A program made the translations under genes and the position numbers. The notes beneath the pieces are model-generated. The model searched no databases. It was not told where the DNA came from and saw only the letters and a program-made list of their open reading frames with translations. From Pseudoduganella umbonata (GTDB lineage: Bacteria > Pseudomonadota > Gammaproteobacteria > Burkholderiales > Burkholderiaceae_D), in NCBI RefSeq assembly GCF_014192225.1, contig NZ_JACHXS010000006.1, positions 246,135 through 310,134 on the forward strand: a stretch of 64,000 nucleotides of DNA, written 5' to 3'. Positions 33,405 to 41,809 of the stretch are shown here, one piece after another. The first letter of the stretch is position 1, and each line of letters starts with the position of its first letter.

Positions 33405-34850
33405 TTACACCCCGACCATCGACACCGCCTTGGTGTTCAGGTACGACTCCAGCGCTTCCGGACCGCCTTCGGAACCGTAGCCCGAATCCTTGATGCCGCC
33501 GAACGGCAGTTCGGCGCTCGGCGTGGCCGGCTGGTTAATCCACAGCATGCCCACTTCCATGCGGTTCATCAGCAGCTGCGCGTTCTTGATCGAACGGGTG
33601 AACGCGTAGCCGGCCAGGCCATACGGCAGGCGGTTGGCTTCGCTGATGGCGTCTTCCAGGCTGTCGAAGCCGCGGATGCCGGCGACCGGGCCGAATGGCT
33701 CGTCGTTGAAGATGCTCGCGTCCAGCGGCACGTCGGCCAGGATGGTCGGCGCGAAGAAATTACCCGTATCGCCGACGCGCAGGCCGCCGGTGGCGACGGT
33801 GGCGCCCTTGGCCCGCGCATCCTCGACCACCTGCGACATGGCGCTGACGCGGCGCGCGTTGGCCAGCGGGCCGAGCGTGGTGCTTTCCAGCAGGCCGTCG
33901 CCCAGCTTCAGGCCCTCGGCATGCTGCACCAGGGCGCGCGTGAATTCCGCCTTGATCGCGTTATGCACCAGGAAGCGGGTGGGCGAAATGCAGACCTGGC
34001 CGGCATTGCGGAATTTCGCCGCGCCGGCGGCCTTGACCGCGAGCGCCACGTCGGCATCCTCGGCAATGATGACCGGCGCATGGCCGCCCAGTTCCATCGT
34101 CGCCCGTTTCATGTGCGCGCCGGCCAGGGCGGCCAGCTGCTTGCCGACCGGCGTGGAACCGGTGAACGTCACCTTGCGGATGACCGGATGCGGGATCAGG
34201 TAGCCGGAAATCTCGGCAGGATTGCCGAACACCAGGCCCACCACGCCGGGCGGCAAGCCTGCATCGACGAAGCACTGCAGCAGCGCCGCCGGCGACGCCG
34301 GAGTCTCTTCCGGCGCCTTGCACAGGAACGAGCAGCCGGTGGTCAGCGCGGCCGACAGCTTGCGTACGATCTGGTTGATCGGGAAGTTCCACGGCGTGAA
34401 GGCGGCGACGGGGCCGACCGGTTCCTTCAGCACCAGCTGCTGGGCGGCTGGGTTGCGCGAGGGAACGATGCGGCCATACACGCGCATGCCTTCGGCGGCG
34501 AACCAGTCGATGATTTCCGCGCCGGCCAGCGCTTCGCCCTTGGCTTCGGCCAGCGGCTTGCCCTGTTCCTGGGTCAGCAGGCGGGCAATGTCGCCGGCAC
34601 GTTCGCGCAGCAGCGTCGCGGCGCGGCGCATGATGGCGGCGCGCTCGGCAGCCGGGACGGCGCGCCACGTTTCGAAGCCCTGCTGGGCGGCCGCCAGCGC
34701 GCGGTCGAGGTCGGCCACGCTGGCGTGGGCCACCGTGCCGATCGGCTGGCCGGTGGCGGGATTGATCACGGGGATGGTCTTGCCGCCGGTTGCATCGATC
34801 CACTCGTTGGCGATGAGGAGGCGGGTATCGGGATAGCTGGACGTCGTCAT
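33405..34850 (-). CDS. gabD: NAD(P)-dependent succinate-semialdehyde dehydrogenase-type aldehyde dehydrogenase
   Basis: A 481-residue aldehyde dehydrogenase: PWNFPINQIVRK near 153-164 (cofactor/oxyanion), Glu253 in TMELGGHAP and catalytic Cys287 in NAGQVCISPTRF. The C-terminal SELPFGGIKDSGYGSEGG is typical of the GabD/SSADH group, which oxidises succinate semialdehyde to succinate. SSADH is the best family guess, but relatives accept other semialdehydes. The start is uncertain: ATG 34850 gives the usual N-terminus, while ATG 34880, ten codons upstream, has the better site (GAGGTAAC). No GABA aminotransferase is nearby. Convergent with the receptor across the repeat element. Confidence 0.85.
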   Translation of the reverse strand: MTTSSYPDTRLLIANEWIDATGGKTIPVINPATGQPIGTVAHASVADLDRALAAAQQGFETWRAVPAAERAAIMRRAATLLRERAGDIARLLTQEQGKPLAEAKGEALAGAEIIDWFAAEGMRVYGRIVPSRNPAAQQLVLKEPVGPVAAFTPWNFPINQIVRKLSAALTTGCSFLCKAPEETPASPAALLQCFVDAGLPPGVVGLVFGNPAEISGYLIPHPVIRKVTFTGSTPVGKQLAALAGAHMKRATMELGGHAPVIIAEDADVALAVKAAGAAKFRNAGQVCISPTRFLVHNAIKAEFTRALVQHAEGLKLGDGLLESTTLGPLANARRVSAMSQVVEDARAKGATVATGGLRVGDTGNFFAPTILADVPLDASIFNDEPFGPVAGIRGFDSLEDAISEANRLPYGLAGYAFTRSIKNAQLLMNRMEVGMLWINQPATPSAELPFGGIKDSGYGSEGGPEALESYLNTKAVSMVGV

Positions 34851-35124
34851 GGTGTTGAATCTCTGTGTGGGGAAAAACATGTTACCTCGTACGCCGATCT
34901 CCTGCAGGCGAGTGCGTGCACGCTGCCGTGAAGCGGGCTGCGACAGCGTGTGCGATGCGGCGGACGATTGCCGCGCCGGGAACTCCGGCAATTAGGCATC
35001 GGCAGGGATGCGGCCGCCGTCCCGGCTGCGGGAACGGCACCAGCCGGCGATTTCGATGTTATGATGAAATACATTTGCGGAAATGTATTCCCATCCTGCG
35101 TCCGTTTTCCCTTCACTTCGCCAA

Positions 35125-35988
35125 ATGATCAAGAAATTCGTTGCTGCCTTGCCGTTCCTGGTGGCCACTGTCCCCGCCGTCGCCGCCGTGTCCCTGGGAT
35201 CGCAGTCCGTGCTGGTCGTCGAAAACCGCACCGGCAAGGTCCTCCTCGAAAAGAACGCCGACAGGGTGATGCCGATCGCCTCCCTGACGAAGCTGATGAC
35301 GGCGATGGTCGTGCTGGACGCCCGGCTCGACATGAACGAGCGGATCAGGATCGACAGCGAGGACGTCGACCGCCTGAAATACAGCCGGTCGCGCGTGCCG
35401 GTCGGCGCCACGCTGTCGCGCGCCGACGTGCTGCACCTGGCGCTGATGTCGTCGGATAACCGCGCGGCCGCGTCGCTGGCGCGCACCTTTCCCGGCGGGC
35501 CCGCGGGCTTCCAGGCGGCGGTCGATGCGAAGCTGCGCGCGCTGGGCATGGACAATACCCGCATCCAGGAACCAACCGGCCTGTCGCCCGCCAACACGTC
35601 CACCGCGGAAGACCTGGTCAGGATGGCGGCGGCGGCGGCCGGCTATCCCGTCATCAAGCGCCTGACGACCGACCGGCGCGACATCATCCGCATCAAGGGG
35701 CGCGACGTGGAATACCACAACACCAACCGCCTGGTCGGCGCCAGGGGATGGAACGTGCGCCTGTCGAAGACGGGCTACACGAACGAGGCGGGGCGCTGCC
35801 TGATCATGCGGATCCGCGCCGCGGGCAAGAGCGCCACGATGGTGCTGCTGAACGCCGGCACCTCGGCTACCCGGATCGCGGATGCGCTGAACATCCGGCG
35901 CATGCTCGCCAAGCCGGCCACGCCGAACGCGGCCGCCAGCAAGGCGGTGCGCCGCAAGGCCGCGGCGGCAAGGCGCAAGCGGCGCTGA
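35125..35988 (+). CDS. pbpG: D-alanyl-D-alanine endopeptidase (PBP7 type)
   Basis: A 287-residue periplasmic peptidase that cleaves D-Ala-mDAP cross-links in peptidoglycan. It has a signal peptide (residues 1-21) and the three penicillin-binding motifs: Ser53-x-x-Lys56 (SLTK), Ser110-Asp-Asn (SDN) and KTG in LSKTGYTNEAG. The C-terminus is a lysine/arginine-rich tail after residue 265, where the family usually ends. Length and motif spacing fit PbpG instead of DacA. ATG 35125 gives a clean signal peptide. It stands alone, convergent with the GntR gene. Confidence 0.9.
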   Translation: MIKKFVAALPFLVATVPAVAAVSLGSQSVLVVENRTGKVLLEKNADRVMPIASLTKLMTAMVVLDARLDMNERIRIDSEDVDRLKYSRSRVPVGATLSRADVLHLALMSSDNRAAASLARTFPGGPAGFQAAVDAKLRALGMDNTRIQEPTGLSPANTSTAEDLVRMAAAAAGYPVIKRLTTDRRDIIRIKGRDVEYHNTNRLVGARGWNVRLSKTGYTNEAGRCLIMRIRAAGKSATMVLLNAGTSATRIADALNIRRMLAKPATPNAAASKAVRRKAAAARRKRR

Positions 35989-36012
35989 CCGTTGCCGCCT
36001 GCCGCCGACGCG

Positions 36013-36849
36013 TCAGCTCAGTCCCAGCAGGCGCGCCAGGCCGTGTTCCTCGCCGGAGCGGTCCAGGCAGACGTTGCGTTCCAGCGTGGCCAGGTGGGCC
36101 TGCATCAGCGCCACGGCGCCGTCGGCATCGCCGCGCTCCAGGCAGTCGACGATCTGGCCATGCTCGTCGTGCTCGCAGCTGGCGTTGCCGGGCGGTTCGT
36201 ACAGCGCGACGATCAGCGAGCAGCGCGGCACCAGCTCGGCCAGGTAGCCGGACAGCACGGGATTGCGGGACAGTTCGGCCAGCTTCAGGTGGAAGCTGCT
36301 GGCCAGCCGGGCCCAGGCCGGCTGGTCGTAGCGGTGCATGGCCGCATGTTCCTCGGCCAGCTGGGTGCGCAGCGCGGCGATGTCGTCGGCCGTGACCCGT
36401 TGAGCGGCCAGGCGCACGATGGCCGCTTCCAGCGCCTGGCGCGTCTCGAAGATGGCACGGGTTTCTTCCGGCGTCGGGGTGGCCACCACGGCCTGCTGGT
36501 TCAACCGCAGTTCGACGATGTGGTCGTGCGCCAGCTGCTGCAGCACCTTGCGCACGGTCGAGCGGCTCACCTTGAACAGCTTGCCCAGCACCGCCTCCGG
36601 CAGGCGGGTGCCGGGGGACAGGCGCTGGTTCATCACGCCTTCGTAGATCGACTGGTAGATCCGCGCCTCGATGTCGCCGCTGCCGCGGCGGCCGCCGGAG
36701 GGCGCGTCGTTCGCTTCCGCCGCGGCGGATGCGAGGTCGTCATGCAGCTGGTGTTCGGCGGCGTGGGAAGTGGGGGGCATCTGCTTCATCGTGTTTGTCG
36801 GATGGGCCGCCCGGCGTACTGGCGGGCGGCGATTCGTGTTCTGCTGCAT
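36013..36849 (-). CDS. GntR-family regulator, FCD (FadR-like) domain
   Basis: A 278-residue regulator. After a long polar N-terminal extension (about 55 residues) comes the GntR winged helix (YQSIYEGVMNQRLSPGTRLP, SRSTVRKVLQQLAHDHIV). An all-helical FCD effector domain follows (RAIFETRQALEAAIVRLAAQ; HLKLAELSRNPVLSGYL) with the His residues that usually bind a metal or carboxylate. ATG 36849 has GCGGAAA upstream; Met21 is an alternative. It is the last gene of the minus-strand arm of the amide island (27 bp after the amidase). It probably represses both arms from the 39512-39714 intergenic region. Confidence 0.9.
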   Translation of the reverse strand: MQQNTNRRPPVRRAAHPTNTMKQMPPTSHAAEHQLHDDLASAAAEANDAPSGGRRGSGDIEARIYQSIYEGVMNQRLSPGTRLPEAVLGKLFKVSRSTVRKVLQQLAHDHIVELRLNQQAVVATPTPEETRAIFETRQALEAAIVRLAAQRVTADDIAALRTQLAEEHAAMHRYDQPAWARLASSFHLKLAELSRNPVLSGYLAELVPRCSLIVALYEPPGNASCEHDEHGQIVDCLERGDADGAVALMQAHLATLERNVCLDRSGEEHGLARLLGLS

Positions 36850-36876
36850 ATTTCCGCTTGTTACAGCGCCGGCTCG

Positions 36877-38094
36877 TTACAGCGCCGCGGCGACATGCAG
36901 GGCCAATTTTACCAACTCGGCATCGCTGCCGGCGGGGCCCACCAGCGAGATGCCGAGCGGCAGGCCATCGGCGCAGCTCAAGGGGATGCTCACCTGGCAC
37001 AGGCCGGCGATGCCGGCGATGCAGGTGATCTGCAGCGTGCGCATGCGCAGCGCATCCACCGCGGCGCCGCTGGCGTCGAGCATCGGCGCCACGCCGGCCG
37101 AGGACGGAATGACCGCGATGGCATCGTTGCCGAGCAGTCCGCGCACGTGCGCACGGATGCCGTGCACGCGGTCCCACGCAGCGCGCGCCGCCTCGGCGCC
37201 GATGCCGGCCGCGCTGGTCCAGCGGCCGCCGATGGCGGGCGAGAACACGGGCTGGTGCTCCGTGATCCACGCGCCATGGGTCTGCCAGGCTTCGTGGCCG
37301 CCCGCGGTGGCATACGCCTGGCGCCAGTCATCCAGCGTTTCGCCGTCGCGCGTCAGGCTCACCGGTTCGGCGGCGGCGTCCAGCACGCGCGTGGCTGCCG
37401 CCAGCACCTGCGCCAGCGGCGCCGCGAATGCCGGATCGGCCAGCGCGCAGACGGCTTCGGGATGCAGCACGCGGCGGAACCGGTGCGAGGACGGCGGCAG
37501 CAGCACGGCGGCCACGCGCGCGAACGTCCGGGCATCGTGGGCCAGCCAGGTCGCCGTATCGAAGGAAGGATGCAGCGGCACCATGCCGGTGCAGGGCAGC
37601 ACGCCGTGCGTGGTGCGCAGTCCCCACAGCCCGCAGTAGCTGGCCGGCACGCGCGTCGAGCCGCCCGTGTCGCTGGCGAGCGCGAAGTCGCACAGGCCTG
37701 CGGCCACGGCCGCGGCCGACCCGCTGGAGGAGCCGCCGGGTACGCGGCCGGGAGCACGCACATTGAGCGGCGTGCCGTAATGGACATTGTCGCCGTTGAT
37801 GCTGTAGGCGATTTCGTCGGTCAGCACCTTGCCCACCAGGGTCGCGCCGGCTGCCAGCAGCGTGTCGACCAGGGGGCTGCTGCGCACCGGCAGCGGGTTA
37901 CTGGCCAGCCAGTGCGGGTTGCCGGCGCCGGTGGGGTAGCCGGCGACATCGAAAATGTCCTTCACCGCGAAGCGCAGGCCGTCCAGCGGGCCGCTGGCGG
38001 TGGGCGGCACGGTGAAGCGGCCGTGCGCCACCCAGGCGTTGACGGTGTCGTGGATCGGGAAGTCGCAGGTGTGCGGGGCGGTATTCGTGTTCAT
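36877..38094 (-). CDS. Amidase (amidase-signature family)
   Basis: A 405-residue amidase-signature enzyme that hydrolyses C-N amide bonds through a Ser-cisSer-Lys triad. Lys45 is in FAVKDIFDV, the cis-Ser lies in PGGSSSGSAAAVAAG (near 122) and the nucleophile is Ser146 in SDTGGSTR. It is shorter than AtzE/GatA-type members. ATG 38094 overlaps the stop of the upstream gene (ATGA), which decided the start; an ATG at 38100 is possible. It belongs to the minus-strand arm with the deacetylase-fold protein and SnoaL-like protein. HpxW- and HpxZ-like proteins on the other arm point to ureide, oxalurate or biuret-like amides. Confidence 0.9.
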   Translation of the reverse strand: MNTNTAPHTCDFPIHDTVNAWVAHGRFTVPPTASGPLDGLRFAVKDIFDVAGYPTGAGNPHWLASNPLPVRSSPLVDTLLAAGATLVGKVLTDEIAYSINGDNVHYGTPLNVRAPGRVPGGSSSGSAAAVAAGLCDFALASDTGGSTRVPASYCGLWGLRTTHGVLPCTGMVPLHPSFDTATWLAHDARTFARVAAVLLPPSSHRFRRVLHPEAVCALADPAFAAPLAQVLAAATRVLDAAAEPVSLTRDGETLDDWRQAYATAGGHEAWQTHGAWITEHQPVFSPAIGGRWTSAAGIGAEAARAAWDRVHGIRAHVRGLLGNDAIAVIPSSAGVAPMLDASGAAVDALRMRTLQITCIAGIAGLCQVSIPLSCADGLPLGISLVGPAGSDAELVKLALHVAAAL

Positions 38095-39074
38095 GCGCAT
38101 CGTTCGGTGGAGAGTAAGGGGGAGTGGCAGGGCGGTTGGCCGGCATCGGCGTGGCCCATGTCGTGGTCCATGCTGGCCAGTCCATCGAGGTGGTCGCAGA
38201 TCGCGCCGGGCGTGGTAAACCAGATCTCGCCGCGGTCGCGCGCGGCGGCAATGTGTTCCAGCGCACGCCGCAGGTGCCGCAGCCGATAGGGCTGGCCCAC
38301 CAGGTAAGGGTGCAGCGCGATGCCCATCACCAGCGGCTGCCGGGTGGCCTGCTCGCGCATTTCGTCGAAATTGTCGATGATCATGTCGGCGAACGGCGCG
38401 GCGTCCATCGCGCGCCCGACCAGCATCGGGATGTCGTTCAGTTCCTGCGGATACGGGATCGACCACAGGCGACGTCCGGAGCGGGTGCGCATCGGCATCG
38501 GCTGGTCGTCGTGGCACCAGTTCAGCGTGTAGCGGTAGCCTGCTTCGGCCAGCAGGTCGGGCGTCAGGCGGCTTTCCGAGATCCATGGCGACAGCCAGCC
38601 GGCCGGCGCGGTGCCGCTGCCGGCGGCGATCCGTTCGCGGCAGCCTGCCAGCAGGATCGCCTCGGCGTGTTCGCCCAGTTCGGATTGGCGCGCCGAATTG
38701 GTGTGGCCATGGCCGATCAGTTCGTCCCCGCGCGCGGCAAAGGCGGCCACCAGTTCCGGGCAGTGCTCGTACAGCGCCGTATTGACCAGCGCGCCGGTGG
38801 GCAGGTCGAGCCGGTCGAACAGTTCCAGGCAGCGCCACGCGCCCACCCGGTTGCCGTACTCGCGCCAACTGAAGTTCAGCACGTCCGGCTCGGGCGAGGC
38901 GGGACCGAGGCGCGCGCCCAGTCCCTCGCCGAAAGCGAAGTGCTCCAGGTTGAAGCCGATGTACACCGCCAGGCCCTTGCCGGCAGGCCAGCGGTAGGCC
39001 GGACGGCGCGTGATGGGCTGGTAGGCGAAGCGGCCGTGGTCGGCCGGCCGTGCAAAGAGTGACGCGTCGGTCAT
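38091..39074 (-). CDS. Polysaccharide-deacetylase-fold protein (PuuE/allantoinase-like)
   Basis: A 327-residue NodB-fold protein. Features are WPAGKGLAVYIGFNLEHFAF at the first strand, SWREYGNRVGAWRCLELFDR, GDELIGHGHTNSARQSEL (HxH-like loop) and LSPWISESRLTPDLLAEAG. This pattern is closer to the cofactor-poor PuuE allantoinase branch than to chitin deacetylases, and no signal peptide is seen, so a cytoplasmic hydrolase of a cyclic amide or ureide is likely. Its stop overlaps the amidase start, and its start overlaps the upstream SnoaL-like stop, so the three genes are translationally coupled. Confidence 0.82.
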   Translation of the reverse strand: MTDASLFARPADHGRFAYQPITRRPAYRWPAGKGLAVYIGFNLEHFAFGEGLGARLGPASPEPDVLNFSWREYGNRVGAWRCLELFDRLDLPTGALVNTALYEHCPELVAAFAARGDELIGHGHTNSARQSELGEHAEAILLAGCRERIAAGSGTAPAGWLSPWISESRLTPDLLAEAGYRYTLNWCHDDQPMPMRTRSGRRLWSIPYPQELNDIPMLVGRAMDAAPFADMIIDNFDEMREQATRQPLVMGIALHPYLVGQPYRLRHLRRALEHIAAARDRGEIWFTTPGAICDHLDGLASMDHDMGHADAGQPPCHSPLLSTERCA

Positions 39075-39511
39075 GGCCGCTCCACTTCCGCGCGGTCGAG
39101 CAGCCACTCGGCGCTGTCGTTCCACACCTGCATCTCGGCGATCAGGCCGTGGCGCACGATATAGCGGTCCACGTAGCGGTTGCCTTCGAACGGGGTGCCG
39201 TCCGGCCAGGCGCCATGCAGCGTGCCGAGGTTGTAGACGATGGCCTCGTCGTCGGTGGCGCCGCACACCACCTCGATGCGTTCGAAGCGCTTCTTCACCC
39301 ATGCGTAGCGGGTCGCATTGAAGGCGGCGCATTCGGCCGGGTCGTTCATCGCGCGCCCGCCGGTAAAGCGGATGCGCAGGCCGGGGGCGATGAAACGCCG
39401 CGCGCCGTCCGGGTCGGGGATCATCAGCGTGCGCAGGTAAGTGTCGACCGTCACGGCGGCGCGCCGTGCACTGTCGTTGTCGGCAATGACTGGAATTGGT
39501 GCGTCCTGCAT
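39071..39511 (-). CDS. SnoaL-like / NTF2-fold protein
   Basis: A 146-residue small alpha+beta barrel protein of the SnoaL_4-like group: DTYLRTLMIPDPDGARRFIA, FTGGRAMNDPAECAAFNATR and GLIAEMQVWNDSAEWLL. No activity can be given. AAAGGAGA precedes ATG 39511 and the stop overlaps the next start by ATGA. It opens the minus-strand arm of the amide island, so its promoter lies in the 203-bp divergent region shared with the ABC transporter. The other arm also has a protein of this fold (HpxZ-like), hinting at paired accessory roles. Confidence 0.8.
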   Translation of the reverse strand: MQDAPIPVIADNDSARRAAVTVDTYLRTLMIPDPDGARRFIAPGLRIRFTGGRAMNDPAECAAFNATRYAWVKKRFERIEVVCGATDDEAIVYNLGTLHGAWPDGTPFEGNRYVDRYIVRHGLIAEMQVWNDSAEWLLDRAEVERP

Positions 39512-39595
39512 CGAAAATTCTCCTTTGTGCACCAGTGGGGTGCTGGTTGGGTCGAAAACGGTATCTGGCGCTACTGCACGCAAGATGAGTGCCAG

Positions 39596-39607
39596 AGTGT
39601 CGACACT
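39596..39607. promoter_or_regulatory. Candidate operator in the divergent promoter of the amide island
   Basis: AGTGTCGACACT is a perfect 12-bp palindrome in the middle of the 203-bp gap between the two arms. It lies close to a second, wider inverted pair TGCCAG (39590-39595) and CTGGCA (39623-39628). A GntR/FCD dimer would bind a site of about this size. Assignment to the GntR protein at 36013 is inference. Confidence 0.45.
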
Positions 39608-39714
39608 TTGATTTTCATAGTGCTGGCAGATTAAGTGGCTGAATTGCCATCACCTGGCACGGCGATTGCATTGCTGTGGGACGACCGCATTTTTTCCTAC
39701 AGGAGTTTTCCAGC

Positions 39715-40896
39715 ATGAACATGTCACGCAGGGTCTTCATCGCCACCGCCTCCGCCATCGCGGCCTTCCACCTGGCTGCGCCCGCCCAGGCGGCCGAGCC
39801 GATCAAAATCGGGCTGATGACCGCCCTGTCGGGCCAGTCCGCCCGTTCCGGCGAAGCGATCACGCGCGGTCTGACCATCGCCATCGACGAGATCAATGCC
39901 AGTGGCGGCCTGCTGGGCGGACGCAAGCTGGTGCTGGTGCGGCGCGACGACGAATCGAATCCCGCCAAGGGCGTGGTGGCGGCGCGCGAGCTGATCTTCC
40001 GCGAGAAGGTGGCGGTGCTGTTCGGCGGCCTGGATACGCCGGTTTCGCTGGCCGTGGTGCCGCTGGCCAACCAGGCCAAGATTCCGTTCATGGGCGCGTG
40101 GGCCGCGGGCACGGGCATCACGAAGAATGGCACCGAGCCGAACTTCGTGTTCCGCGTGTCGGCGGTGGACGAGATCGTCGACCAGGCCATGCTGGACTAT
40201 GGGCTGAAGACCTTCAACGGCAAGAAGTTCGGCATGATCCTGGTGAACAATCCGTGGGGCGAATCGAACGAGAAAGGCCTGCGCGCCGCGCTGCGCGAGA
40301 AGGGCATGGCGCCGGTCGGCGTGGAGAAATTCGAGGGCAACGATGTCGACGTCGTACCGCAGCTGTCGCGGCTGAAGGCGGCCGGCGCCGATACGCTGTT
40401 CATGGTCGGCAACGTGGGACCGTCGGCGCTGGTGGTGCGCTCGCTCGACCGCATGGGCTGGAAAGTGCCGATCGTGTCGCACTGGGGACCGCTGGGCGGC
40501 CGCTTCACCGAGCTGGCCGGACCCAGCGCGGCCAATGTGCACTTCGTGCAGACGTACAGCTTCTTCGGCCAGCAGTCGCCGGTCGGCGCCAAGGTGATCA
40601 AGGCGATGATGGCCAAGTACCCGGACGTCAAGGGACCGGAGAACATCACGCCGGCGGTGGGTGTCGCCAATGCCTACGACGGCATGCAGCTGGTGGCCAG
40701 GGCCATCGCCAAGGCCGGCACGACGAATGGCGACGCGGTGCGCAAGTCGCTCTACCAGATCGACGAATACGCGGGACTGATCAAGACGTACAAGAAACCG
40801 TTCGCGCCCGGCGTGCATGATGCGCTGAGCAAGGACGACTACGTGTGGGCCCGCTTCGTCGGCGAGCGCATCCTGCCGGTGGGCGTGAGCCAGTGA
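39715..40896 (+). CDS. ABC transporter substrate-binding protein (branched-chain amino acid/amide type)
   Basis: A 393-residue periplasmic binding protein of the LivK/AmiC-like peripla_BP_6 family. A signal peptide ends near AAPAQA (residue 25); it starts SRRVF, so Tat export is possible. Mature features are IKIGLMTALSGQSARSGEAI, DEINASGGLLGGRKLVLVRR and the central TLFMVGNVGPSALVVRSL. The ligand class includes branched-chain amino acids, urea and short amides. AGGAG precedes ATG 39715. First gene of the plus-strand arm, 37 bp before the permease gene. Confidence 0.92.
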   Translation: MNMSRRVFIATASAIAAFHLAAPAQAAEPIKIGLMTALSGQSARSGEAITRGLTIAIDEINASGGLLGGRKLVLVRRDDESNPAKGVVAARELIFREKVAVLFGGLDTPVSLAVVPLANQAKIPFMGAWAAGTGITKNGTEPNFVFRVSAVDEIVDQAMLDYGLKTFNGKKFGMILVNNPWGESNEKGLRAALREKGMAPVGVEKFEGNDVDVVPQLSRLKAAGADTLFMVGNVGPSALVVRSLDRMGWKVPIVSHWGPLGGRFTELAGPSAANVHFVQTYSFFGQQSPVGAKVIKAMMAKYPDVKGPENITPAVGVANAYDGMQLVARAIAKAGTTNGDAVRKSLYQIDEYAGLIKTYKKPFAPGVHDALSKDDYVWARFVGERILPVGVSQ

Positions 40897-40933
40897 AACC
40901 GCGGTCCCCGATAACCTTCACAAGGAAGATGCC

Positions 40934-41809
40934 ATGCTCCTGTCCGCACTGATCAGCGGTATCGGCCTCGGCAGCATTTACGGCCTGATGGCGCTGGGCT
41001 TCTACCTGACGTACGCGGTGTCCGGCACCGTCAACTTCGCCCAGGGCAGTTCGATGATGCTGGGCGCGGTGCTGACGTTCATGTTCGCCCAGACGCTGGG
41101 CTGGCCGCTGGTGCCGTCCATCGTGCTGGCGCTGGCCCTGTGCGCGCTGTACGGGCTGCTGGTGGAATGCATCGCGGTGCGGCCGTTCGTCAGCCGCGGC
41201 TCCGATGCGTGGCTGATGGCCACGGTGGCGCTCGGCATCCTGCTCGACAACCTGGTGATGTACGCGTTCGGCAAGGAGCCGCGCAACCTGCCGTCGCCGC
41301 TGGCGGTGACGCCGCTGCAGTTCGGCGGCACGGGCCTGGGCGTGTATCCGCTGCAGGTGCTGATTCCCATGATCGGGCTGGCGCTGGCGGCCCTGCTGCA
41401 TATGGTGTCGCGGCGCACCCGCTGGGGCACCGCCATGCTGGCCGTCACGCAGAACCGCGATGCGGCGCGGCTGATGGGCATCCCGATCCGGCGCGTGGTG
41501 GCGGCGGCGTTCGCGTTGTCCACGCTGCTCGCCGGCGTGGCCGGGGTGCTGGTGGCGCCGCTGTTCAACGTGCATGCCGACATGGGCACGCTGTTCGGGC
41601 TGAAGGCGTTCGCCGTCGCCATCCTGGGCGGCATCACCAGCGCCTGGGGCGTGATGATCGCCGGCCTGCTGTTCGGCATCGCCGAGGCCCTGATCGCCGC
41701 CACGCTGGGATCGGGTTACACGCAGCTGCTGATGTTCGGACTGGTGATCGCGGTGCTGGCGGTCCGTCCCGATGGCCTGTTCGGCCGCGCACAGGTGAGG
41801 AAGGTATGA
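40934..41809 (+). CDS. ABC transporter permease, LivH type
   Basis: A 291-residue inner-membrane permease with eight or so helices and the LivH pattern: LISGIGLGSIYGLMALGFYL at the N-terminus, VNFAQGSSMMLGAVLTF, and the EAA-like AVTQNRDAARLMGIPIRRV loop. It forms a heterodimeric channel with the LivM part of the downstream fusion protein. AAGGAAG precedes the ATG. The stop overlaps the next start by ATGA, so the two membrane subunits are made together. Confidence 0.92.
   Translation: MLLSALISGIGLGSIYGLMALGFYLTYAVSGTVNFAQGSSMMLGAVLTFMFAQTLGWPLVPSIVLALALCALYGLLVECIAVRPFVSRGSDAWLMATVALGILLDNLVMYAFGKEPRNLPSPLAVTPLQFGGTGLGVYPLQVLIPMIGLALAALLHMVSRRTRWGTAMLAVTQNRDAARLMGIPIRRVVAAAFALSTLLAGVAGVLVAPLFNVHADMGTLFGLKAFAVAILGGITSAWGVMIAGLLFGIAEALIAATLGSGYTQLLMFGLVIAVLAVRPDGLFGRAQVRKV

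Noticed and set aside
36877..38094. GatA subunit of the tRNA-dependent amidotransferase
   Set aside because: The protein is too short, no GatB or GatC is near, and neighbours are catabolic transport and hydrolase genes.
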